Assembly (NCBI RefSeq): GCF_000684975.1
Contig: NZ_BAXZ01000043.1
Span: forward strand, 1 to 17,796
Length of the DNA stretch: 17,796 nt
Reading direction: 5' to 3'
DNA from: Paraburkholderia acidipaludis NBRC 101816
GTDB lineage: Bacteria > Pseudomonadota > Gammaproteobacteria > Burkholderiales > Burkholderiaceae
Positions 1 through 5,456 of this stretch are shown one piece after another (within the stretch, counting starts at the first letter, position 1; each line of letters begins with the position of its first letter). The notes beneath the pieces are model-generated. The model did no database searches. It was not told the origin of the DNA and worked only from the letters and a program-made list of their open reading frames with translations. The position numbers and the translations under genes were made by a program.

Positions 1-554
1 TTCCATAAGGACTCCTCGTACATCACCACTTCTTCCATCTTCTCCTGCAGCCCTTCGATCTGGAATTCCACGTCGAAGGCATCGAAATTCTTGCGGTCAA
101 CCAGCGCCTGCCTGATCATCTCCTGCAGCGTCACGTCCTTGAAGGTATCCGACCTGATGATCCGCTTGCAGAGGGCAGCAAAGCGCGGCTCGATGCGCAG
201 CCGGTAGGTGGCCTCGTCGCGACTCACGCCGGTGCGCTCCATGCGCGTGATGACGCCGTTGAAGGTGGCGGCTTCATGATCGACAGGATCGACGTAGCTG
301 ACCGAAGGCACGGCCACGCGCTCGTCGATCTGCAGCCCCGCGCGCCGCCCGACGAACTGCCTGCCGTCGAGATCGAGCTGCGACGCGGTCACCGTCAGAT
401 CGACCACGTAGTCCTTGCAGAATCCTCCGCGCACCCGGAACTTGACCACCTGGAAGTCCTGCTGGAGTATCCCGACCCAGACCCGCAGAAGCTGCCGCAG
501 ACGCGCGCTCGGGTGGCGCAACGCAACCGCGAAGTTCTTTGTTACTGCATTCAT
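1..554 (-). CDS. vgrG: VgrG-type type VI secretion spike protein, N-terminal part (runs off the left edge)
   Basis: An open frame starts at ATG 554-552 and continues without a stop through the left window edge, giving 184 codons of the N-terminus. An AGGGAAGG ribosome binding site at 561-568 sits six bases before the start. The translation has a basic start, then a region reading KFRVRGGFCKDYVVDLTV at about residues 38-55, a beta-rich segment ending RLRIEPRFAAL near residue 128, and a helix-rich SDTFKDVTLQEMIRQAL stretch. This pattern matches the gp27-like first domain of VgrG/phage GpD spike proteins, which trimerise at the tip of the T6SS tube and carry effectors out of the cell. The approximately 35-residue leader before the first VgrG-like strand is typical of Burkholderia VgrGs. 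No other T6SS gene lies to its right, so it appears to be the first gene of its unit. The gp5-like needle and any C-terminal effector domain lie outside the window. Confidence 0.8.
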   Translation of the reverse strand, partial: MNAVTKNFAVALRHPSARLRQLLRVWVGILQQDFQVVKFRVRGGFCKDYVVDLTVTASQLDLDGRQFVGRRAGLQIDERVAVPSVSYVDPVDHEAATFNGVITRMERTGVSRDEATYRLRIEPRFAALCKRIIRSDTFKDVTLQEMIRQALVDRKNFDAFDVEFQIEGLQEKMEEVVMYEESLW

Positions 555-639
555 GACGCGCCTTCCCTGTCTGGTTGAAAGGAACAAAGCACAACTGTTG
601 CCCACGCAACTTTTTCCAGAATCTAGGGACGCACCCTCA

Positions 640-663
640 GCCCGTCAATTACACTCGACGGGC
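640..663. repeat. 7-bp inverted repeat upstream of vgrG
   Basis: GCCCGTC at 640-646 is the exact reverse complement of GACGGGC at 657-663, with a ten-base AT-rich gap. It lies about 85-110 bases upstream of the vgrG start, so it could be an operator or a small leader hairpin. There is no U-tract on either strand, which argues against a terminator. Confidence 0.3.
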
Positions 664-773
664 ATATACGAAGCCGTCAACATTTGCGTTAAATAACAAT
701 AAATCGGAGTCCTGCCATTTTTCTGGATGACATGGTGTGATAGATGGCGAGAAAGGGGCTAATAGCGCATGGA

Positions 774-794
774 GCGTGCTAGCGGATCGCACGC
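774..794. repeat. 6-bp inverted repeat GCGTGC/GCACGC
   Basis: GCGTGC at 774-779 pairs with GCACGC at 789-794 across a nine-base loop. It is positioned 16 bases past the end of the doubtful minus-strand frame at 810-1115. On the minus strand a short TTTCT run follows about 20 bases later, so it is at best a weak terminator. Confidence 0.25.
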
Positions 795-809
795 AGAAAA
801 CACGCCGCC

Positions 810-1115
810 CTACTGCCCGCCATGACGAAGGGCACTTGCGATGAACGTGGCATCATTGCGGGTGCACGACTCAAGACATTCGGCAATCCGCTCGACGGTA
901 GCCAGCACCTCGCGCACTGCGCTTTGCGTCAAGACACCTGTATCGAAGTACGTCGCGGCCGAAGTGCGCGAAAGCGCAAAGCCGGGTGGGAATAACGAGA
1001 CTGGCGAGAAAGTCGGATGCAAGCGTGCTCGTCTGACGCACGCGCGTAGCCTGCCTGAATCGGATACTGCGTCGAATACCGCGTCGAATGCTGCCTCGAA
1101 TACCGCGCCGGACAC
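810..1115 (-). other. Doubtful 101-residue reading frame, possible gene remnant
   Basis: This minus-strand frame is open for 101 codons. Its N-terminal part is made by the 12-bp tandem array and reads as a four-residue repeat (AVFD-like). The C-terminal half, about residues 50-101, has a more protein-like composition, including the helix-like stretch VREVLATVERIAECLESC. I do not recognise a family. No good ribosome binding site was found, and the opposite strand is also open for 97 codons (841-1134), as is common at this GC content. It could be the tail of a degraded gene or chance. Confidence 0.15.
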
Positions 1116-1124
1116 CGCGCGTGC
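1065..1124. repeat. Degenerate 12-bp tandem repeat, five copies
   Basis: Five consecutive 12-base units start at 1065, 1077, 1089, 1101 and 1113. The first two, TACTGCGTCGAA and TACCGCGTCGAA, differ at one position; the third and fourth have three or fewer changes from consensus, and the fifth is more diverged. Because the unit is a multiple of three, it reads as a four-residue repeat in any open frame crossing it. Confidence 0.7.
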
Positions 1125-1262
1125 AGGCCGGTAGTGCGATTCTTTGTCGCCAGTATGTTTGGAGCAACACCCGGAGGTATCAAACAGGTAGCTGTTCGTC
1201 CCGGGTTTCAGGAACGGCCGCGGAAAAGAGGCGTGCCGGGAATCAGGAGGGGGAGATGATGT

Positions 1263-1298
1263 GGCTGGCGAACTGCCGATTATCGGCGCCCGCCAGCC
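1263..1298 (-). terminator. Nested hairpin downstream of bktB, possible terminator
   Basis: An outer perfect 8-bp stem (GGCTGGCG 1263-1270 with CGCCAGCC 1291-1298) encloses a second perfect palindrome, GCCGATTATCGGC at 1275-1287. It begins 58 bases past the bktB stop in the direction of transcription. No U-tract follows, so it is not a canonical intrinsic terminator. It could stabilise the 3' end of the message, assist Rho termination or be a protein-binding site. Confidence 0.35.
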
Positions 1299-1314
1299 CT
1301 TGGGTTCAGGTGTG

Positions 1315-1353
1315 CTTCACAACTGCGCTTCACAGCCACACTTCATAGCCGCA
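1315..1353. repeat. 13-bp tandem repeat, three copies
   Basis: Three consecutive 13-base units start at 1315, 1328 and 1341. They share the core CTTCACA/CTTCATA followed by a GC-rich tail (CTTCACAACTGCG, CTTCACAGCCACA, CTTCATAGCCGCA). They abut the stop codon of bktB at 1356, inside its presumed 3' untranslated region. Confidence 0.6.
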
Positions 1354-1355
1354 CG

Positions 1356-2552
1356 TTACTGCATGTTTTCGAAAACGGCCGCGATCCCCTGGCCACCGCC
1401 GATGCACATCGTCACGAGCGCATAACGGCCGCCGATACGCTTGAGCTCATACAGGGCCTTCACGGTGATCAGCGCGCCCGTCGCGCCCACCGGATGACCG
1501 AGCGAGATGCCCGAACCGTTCGGATTGACCTTCGCGGGATCGAGCCCAAGCTCTTTCGCGACCGCGCAGGCCTGCGCGGCAAACGCTTCGTTCGACTCGA
1601 TCACGTCGAGGTCGGCGGCCGTGATGCCCGCGCGTTCGAGGGCAAGGCGCGATGCCGGCACCGGACCGATCCCCATGTATGCCGGATCCACGCCCGCGTG
1701 CGCATAGGAAACCAGGCGCGCGAGCGGCTTCGCGCCGCGCTTTTCGGCAACGCCGCGCTCCATCATCAGCACGGCCGCGGCCGCGTCGTTGATGCCCGAA
1801 GCATTGCCGGCCGTCACCGTGCCGTTCTCCTTCGCGAACACGGGCTTGAGCTTCGAGAAGTCGTCGGCGCTCGCCTCGTGGCGCACGTGTTCGTCGGTGT
1901 CGAACAGCACTTCGCCCTTCTTCGACTTGATCGCGACAGGCAGGATCTGATCCTTGAAACGCCCTTCGGCAATCGCGCGCGCGGCGCGGCGGTGCGACTC
2001 GAGCGCGAGTGCGTCTTGCGCCTCGCGCGTGATGCCGAACTTCTTCGCGACGTTCTCCGCCGTCACGCCCATGTGGATGGTCTGGAACGGATCGTGCAGC
2101 GCGCCGAGCATCATGTCGATCAGCTTGCCGTCGCCCATGCGTTGCCCGAAGCGCGCGGCCGGCACCGTATACGGCGCGCGGCTCATGCTCTCGGCGCCGC
2201 CGCCGATCGCGATCTCCGCATCGCCGAGCAAAATCGTCTGCGCCGCCGAAACGATTGCCTGCAGACCGGAGCCGCACAGGCGGTTCACGGTCAGCGCGGG
2301 CGTGTGCTGCGCGACGCCGCCGTCGATCGCCGCAACGCGCGCGAGGTACATGTCCCTCGGTTCCGTATGGATGACGTTGCCGAACACGACGTGGCCGACC
2401 TCTTCGCCGGACACGTTCGCGCGCGAAAGCACCTCGCGCACGACGCGCGCGCCGAGATCGGTCGGCGCGAAATCCTTGAGACTGCCGCCGAAATCGCCGA
2501 TCGCGGTACGAACACCGCTCACCACCACCACTTCCTTCGCTGCATTGCTCAT
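1356..2552 (-). CDS. bktB: Beta-ketothiolase / acetyl-CoA C-acyltransferase, BktB-type
   Basis: This 398-residue thiolase condenses or cleaves 3-ketoacyl-CoA, serving beta-oxidation and, in PHA producers, synthesis of C4-C5 monomers. The sequence shows the nucleophilic cysteine C93 in NRLCGSG, NEAFA at 321-325, the GHP histidine H353 in SLGHPVG, and the second catalytic cysteine C383 in CIGGGQG. This is the complete thiolase active site. The opening VVVVSGVRTAIGDFGGSLKD and several internal blocks closely resemble Cupriavidus BktB as I remember it, more than PhaA. The ATG at 2552 is preferred over an in-frame ATG at 2582 because GGAG lies eight bases upstream, and the 398-residue product fits the family length of about 394. 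It lies 43 bases downstream of the ETF-QO gene on the same strand and is probably cotranscribed with it. Substrate chain length cannot be read from the sequence. Confidence 0.93.
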   Translation of the reverse strand: MSNAAKEVVVVSGVRTAIGDFGGSLKDFAPTDLGARVVREVLSRANVSGEEVGHVVFGNVIHTEPRDMYLARVAAIDGGVAQHTPALTVNRLCGSGLQAIVSAAQTILLGDAEIAIGGGAESMSRAPYTVPAARFGQRMGDGKLIDMMLGALHDPFQTIHMGVTAENVAKKFGITREAQDALALESHRRAARAIAEGRFKDQILPVAIKSKKGEVLFDTDEHVRHEASADDFSKLKPVFAKENGTVTAGNASGINDAAAAVLMMERGVAEKRGAKPLARLVSYAHAGVDPAYMGIGPVPASRLALERAGITAADLDVIESNEAFAAQACAVAKELGLDPAKVNPNGSGISLGHPVGATGALITVKALYELKRIGGRYALVTMCIGGGQGIAAVFENMQ

Positions 2553-2595
2553 AGTGTTGCTCCGGTTCGTTCGCGCATTCACGCGCGTTCATGCA

Positions 2596-4269
2596 CTACA
2601 TGTTCGGATAGTTCGGTCCGCCGCCGCCTTCGGGCGTGACCCACACGATGTTCTGCGTCGGATCCTTGATGTCGCACGTTTTGCAGTGCACGCAGTTCTG
2701 CGCGTTGATCTGCAGACGGTCTTCGTTCGAGTCATCTTTCACGAACTCGTACACCGCGGCGGGACAGAAGCGACCCTCCGGACCCGCATAGGTACGCAAA
2801 TTCACGTTCACCGGCACCGATGCATCTTTCAGCGTCAGGTGCGCCGGCTGGTTCTCCTCGTGGTTCGTATTGGAAATGAACACCGACGAGAGCCGGTCGA
2901 ACGTCAGCTTGCCATCCGGCTTCGGATACTCGATCGGCCGGCATTGCGACGCGGGCTTGAGCATCTCGTTGTCGCGATGCTGGTGGTGCAGCGTCCACGG
3001 CACCTTGCCGCCAAAGAGCTTCTGCTCGATGCCCACCATCAGCGTGCCCAGATACAGGCCCTTGCTCATCCACTGCTTGAAGTTGCGCGCCTTGTACAGT
3101 TCTTCGTGCAGCCACGACTTCTGGAACGCTTCGGGGTAAGCCGTCAGTTCGTCGCCCTGGCGGCCCGCCTGCACGGCTTCGAACGCCGCTTCCGCTGCCA
3201 GCATCCCGGTCTTGATCGCCGCATGGCTGCCCTTGATGCGTGCCGCGTTCAGGAAACCCGCATCGTCGCCCACCAGCGCGCCGCCCGGGAACACGAGCTT
3301 GGGCAGCGACATCAGCCCGCCCGCCGTCATCGCCCGCGCGCCATACGACACGCGCTTGCCGCCTTCGAGGTACTGGCGGATGGCCGGGTGCGTCTTGTAG
3401 CGCTGGAATTCCTCGAACGGCGAGAGGTACGGGTTCGTGTAGGCGAGACCCACGACGAAGCCCACCATCACCTGGTTGTTGTCGATGTGATAGAGGAACG
3501 AGCCGCCGTAGGTGTCGTTTTCCAGCGGCCAGCCCGCCGTATGGATCACGAGGCCCGGCTGGTGCTTCGCGGGATCGATCTCCCACAGCTCCTTGATGCC
3601 GATGCCGTAGACCTGCGGGTCGGCATCGCGGTCGAGCTTGAGCTTTTCGTTCAGTTGACGCCCCAGGTGCCCGCGACAGCCTTCGGCGAACAGCGTGTAC
3701 TTCGCGTGCAGCTCCATGCCGAGCTGGAAGTTTTCGGTGGGCTCGCCATCCTTGCCGATGCCCATGTTGCCGGTGGCGACACCCTTTACCGATCCGTCGT
3801 CATGAAAGAGCACTTCGGCCGCCGGAAAGCCCGGGAAGATCTCCACGCCCAGCGCCTCGGCCTGCTGGCCCAGCCAGCGCGTGACGTTCGCGAGGCTGAT
3901 GACGTAGTTGCCGTGGTTTTTGAAGTTGTCGGGCAGCGCCCAGTTCGGCACGGCCTTCGCGCCGGTTTCCGAAAGGAAAAGGAATTTATCCTCGGTCACG
4001 GGCACGTCCAGCGGCGCGCCCTGTTCCTTCCAGTCGGGCATCAGTTCGTTGAGGGCGCGCGGGTCCATGACCGCGCCCGAGAGGATATGCGCCCCGATCT
4101 CCGAGCCTTTTTCCAGTACGCACACGCCCATCTCGACGCCTTTCTCTGCCGCGAGCTGCTTCAGGCGGATCGCCGCCGACAGCCCCGCCGGGCCGCCGCC
4201 TACGATCACCACGTCGTATTCCATCGACTCGCGTGGGCCGTATTGTGCGATCAGGTCATTCGAATTCAT
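2596..4269 (-). CDS. Electron transfer flavoprotein-ubiquinone oxidoreductase (ETF-QO)
   Basis: ETF-QO takes electrons from reduced ETF, which is loaded by acyl-CoA dehydrogenases and some amine dehydrogenases, and passes them to ubiquinone at the inner membrane. The 557-residue product has an N-terminal FAD dinucleotide fold (YDVVIVGGGPAGLSAAIRL, GGGPAG at 24-29). At the C-terminus are the [4Fe-4S] cysteines C502, C526, C529 and C532 (RFCPAAVYEF and NCVHCKTCDIKDP), ending in the typical GGGGPNYPNM. Full length and all four cysteines suggest an active enzyme. The ATG at 4269 is chosen over the upstream in-frame ATG at 4323 because GGGGGAG sits about seven bases ahead of it and because family members begin close to the FAD motif. 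It leads a two-gene unit with bktB. The etfAB genes are not in the window, so they must lie elsewhere. Confidence 0.95.
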   Translation of the reverse strand: MNSNDLIAQYGPRESMEYDVVIVGGGPAGLSAAIRLKQLAAEKGVEMGVCVLEKGSEIGAHILSGAVMDPRALNELMPDWKEQGAPLDVPVTEDKFLFLSETGAKAVPNWALPDNFKNHGNYVISLANVTRWLGQQAEALGVEIFPGFPAAEVLFHDDGSVKGVATGNMGIGKDGEPTENFQLGMELHAKYTLFAEGCRGHLGRQLNEKLKLDRDADPQVYGIGIKELWEIDPAKHQPGLVIHTAGWPLENDTYGGSFLYHIDNNQVMVGFVVGLAYTNPYLSPFEEFQRYKTHPAIRQYLEGGKRVSYGARAMTAGGLMSLPKLVFPGGALVGDDAGFLNAARIKGSHAAIKTGMLAAEAAFEAVQAGRQGDELTAYPEAFQKSWLHEELYKARNFKQWMSKGLYLGTLMVGIEQKLFGGKVPWTLHHQHRDNEMLKPASQCRPIEYPKPDGKLTFDRLSSVFISNTNHEENQPAHLTLKDASVPVNVNLRTYAGPEGRFCPAAVYEFVKDDSNEDRLQINAQNCVHCKTCDIKDPTQNIVWVTPEGGGGPNYPNM

Positions 4270-4633
4270 GCTGAGTCTCCCCCGGGGTCCGCGTCGGAAC
4301 GGCTTTCCGGCAACTGGGGGCACGCCTTCTTCAGCCCGCGCGCCCTATTCCTGCCGATATGGCAAACCTTGCCAGCGCGCTTGCCCGAATCGCCGTGGCG
4401 CGGTTTCGATATCCGGCAACGCGGCGTCATGGCGAACCCTGTGTTCAAACGATGTCACGATCATCCAGTGCAGCCAGTCACCAAAGGCGGGCAGCCACGG
4501 AGTCGCGTCGTGGCTATCGTAGCTTCAAAGGGAAGTGCGAGGACTGTCCAATCCGGCCCATCTAGTGACATATCTGGCCACGTTGCGTGACCGTCACGCG
4601 ATACCGCACGCCGGACCGAAGAAAGTATTTCGT
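4270..4633. other. Noncoding region upstream of the ETF-QO gene
   Basis: Roughly 360 bases separate the ETF-QO start from the terminator-like element of the next gene. I see no gene here. The ETF-QO/bktB promoter should lie here on the minus strand, but no clear -35/-10 pair stands out. The one notable element is the 15-bp palindrome at 4585-4599. Confidence 0.5.
4585..4599. promoter_or_regulatory. 15-bp perfect palindrome GCGTGAC-C-GTCACGC, possible operator
   Basis: Two 7-base arms flank a single central base, a geometry that suits a dimeric DNA-binding regulator rather than an RNA hairpin. It lies about 315 bases upstream of the ETF-QO start and 84 bases past the stop of the small gene at 4683-5018. 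I cannot assign it to a known regulator family. Confidence 0.35.
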
Positions 4634-4660
4634 AAAAAATCCCCTGTCCCGCGCAAGAGG
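4634..4660 (-). terminator. Candidate intrinsic terminator for the small gene at 4683-5018
   Basis: Read on the minus strand, CCTCT (4660-4656) can pair with AGGGG (4645-4641), with one G-U pair and a ten-base loop. This is followed directly by A and six T (4640-4634). It begins 22 bases after the stop at 4683. The stem is short, so the call rests mainly on the T-run and position. Confidence 0.35.
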
Positions 4661-4682
4661 CATGCCCGCCTTCGAACACGAA

Positions 4683-5018
4683 CTAACGCGCCGCCAGTTC
4701 GCGCAGAATCTGTTCGGCCTCCTGCGTGGCTTCGATCCTGAAGAACCACTGCTCGGCGCGGGCGCGCAGCGCCACCCATGAGCGATCCTGCGGGTCGTTC
4801 ATCATGTGGCCGATGAATCGGCATCCCCGCTCGATTCCGTCACGATTCGCTTCGGCCTCCGTCAACCACTCCGGTTGCACCGTATCGGGGTTGCAGGTTG
4901 CAAAGAGCCGGCCCTCGTGACGAATCTCGACGTGGGCGATCCATCCGCCGAGCTGGTTGCACCTGGACTGCGCACTAATGTCGAACCCGTAGCACGCGGC
5001 TTGTTCGTTCTGGGCCAT
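4683..5018 (-). CDS. Uncharacterised small cytoplasmic protein, 111 residues
   Basis: I do not recognise this protein. It has no signal peptide or membrane span. It contains three cysteines in the N-terminal half (C9, C19 and one in LFATCNPD), a beta-rich middle (GGWIAHVEIRHEGRLFAT) and a charged helical second half rich in Trp, Glu and Arg that ends RIEATQEAEQILRELAAR. Composition and length are typical of small conserved Burkholderia hypotheticals. The ATG at 5018 is preferred to the upstream in-frame ATG at 5102 because GGGAG lies seven bases before it, and because the longer form would reach almost to the divergent gene's start. It is divergently transcribed from the cydAB unit and shares an 86-bp promoter region with it, so co-regulation with respiration is possible but unproven. 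Confidence 0.7.
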   Translation of the reverse strand: MAQNEQAACYGFDISAQSRCNQLGGWIAHVEIRHEGRLFATCNPDTVQPEWLTEAEANRDGIERGCRFIGHMMNDPQDRSWVALRARAEQWFFRIEATQEAEQILRELAAR

Positions 5019-5033
5019 GGTTTGCTCCCTGGT

Positions 5034-5063
5034 TTGATCGCCGGCGCGGCCCGGTGCCATAAT
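5034..5063 (+). promoter_or_regulatory. Probable sigma-70 promoter for the 47-residue gene and cydAB
   Basis: TTGATC (5034-5039) and CATAAT (5058-5063) are separated by 18 bases, and the -10 box is preceded by TGC, forming an extended -10. It would start transcription near 5070, about 35 bases before the ATG at 5105. This is the best promoter match in the window by eye. Confidence 0.5.
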
Positions 5064-5084
5064 GCCGTGTCGAACATGACTCAA
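5056..5084 (-). promoter_or_regulatory. Possible promoter for the small gene at 4683-5018
   Basis: On the minus strand TTGAGT (5084-5079) and TATGGC (5061-5056) are 17 bases apart. The -10 box overlaps the -10 box of the plus-strand promoter, so the two promoters would be back to back and mutually exclusive. The -10 match is weak. Confidence 0.3.
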
Positions 5085-5104
5085 CATCCGGTGAGGGGAC
5101 AACG

Positions 5105-5248
5105 ATGAAACGCGAACCCACGGAGCGTCGCCGCGGCTTTCTGCACGACCTGAAGTGGATCGCCATTCTCTGGTGCGTTGGCGTTGGCGGCGCCCTGCTG
5201 CTTACGCTTCCATTTCATCTGCTCGTCACGGCGATGGTGCACAAATAG
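5105..5248 (+). CDS. 47-residue single-span membrane protein preceding cydAB (DUF2474/CydX-like candidate)
   Basis: An ATG at 5105, preceded by GAGGGG seven bases upstream, opens a 47-codon frame ending in TAG at 5248. The protein has a basic N-terminus (KREPTERRR), then LKWIAILWCVGVGGALLLTL, a hydrophobic span of about residues 16-44, and a short tail HK. By the positive-inside rule the N-terminus should be cytoplasmic. The W-x(4)-LW pattern followed by a small-residue-rich helix resembles, from memory, DUF2474 proteins. Those are tiny membrane proteins usually encoded next to CIO-type cytochrome bd genes, comparable in size with CydX and CydH accessory subunits. The gene lies 208 bases ahead of cydA on the same strand, after a good promoter. 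Gene reality is likely; assignment as an oxidase subunit is inferred from context. Confidence 0.65.
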   Translation: MKREPTERRRGFLHDLKWIAILWCVGVGGALLLTLPFHLLVTAMVHK

Positions 5249-5456
5249 CCCGCGGCCTTCGTTAGACGAAACACGCCTGCCCCGGCAATTGCAACTTCAA
5301 ACGTAACAGGCGAAACGGCCATCGTCTACAGTATCGCGCAGGGATCCGCCGGCTTCGGCGCGACTCTGCAATGAAAGCGTAAGGGCGAGGGCAAGCGCGG
5401 TTGTACGGCGTTCCTCTGCACGCAAACCCAGGCGGTACCCGGAGTTCTGACCCAAC
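5249..5456 (+). other. Spacer between the 47-residue gene and cydA
   Basis: These 208 bases contain no gene and no strong terminator. A small CCGCCG/CGGCG hairpin lies near 5347-5360. A separate cydA promoter is possible but I see no clear boxes. GGAG at 5441-5444 serves as a somewhat distant (12 bases) ribosome binding site for cydA. Confidence 0.4.

Larger units (their letters stand above)
555..1355. other. Gene-poor region between vgrG and bktB
   Basis: About 800 bases hold no reading frame I recognise. An AT-rich patch around 680-720 may carry the vgrG promoter on the minus strand, but I see no convincing -35/-10 pair. The region also holds two short tandem arrays (1065-1124 and 1315-1353), a nested hairpin (1263-1298) and smaller inverted repeats, listed separately. 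The mixture of broken-looking frames and minisatellites suggests decayed or rearranged DNA beside a T6SS island. That last point is inference. Confidence 0.5.

Noticed and set aside
1065..1124. CRISPR-like reading of the 12-bp repeats
   Set aside because: The units are contiguous with no spacers and are too short for CRISPR repeats. No cas genes are present.
841..1134. A 97-codon plus-strand frame with a TASN-like repeat
   Set aside because: The repeat is the direct product of the 12-bp tandem array, no ribosome binding site is evident, and the opposite strand is equally open.
1954..4590. An 878-codon plus-strand open frame covering the thiolase and ETF-QO region
   Set aside because: It is antisense to two well-supported genes, is rich in Arg, His and Ala as expected from high-GC shadow frames, and shows no family motif.
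5093..5102. Start of the 111-residue minus-strand gene at 5102 rather than 5018
   Set aside because: The longer form lacks a ribosome binding site and would place its start within three bases of the divergent gene's start, removing room for its promoter. The 5018 start has GGGAG at good spacing.
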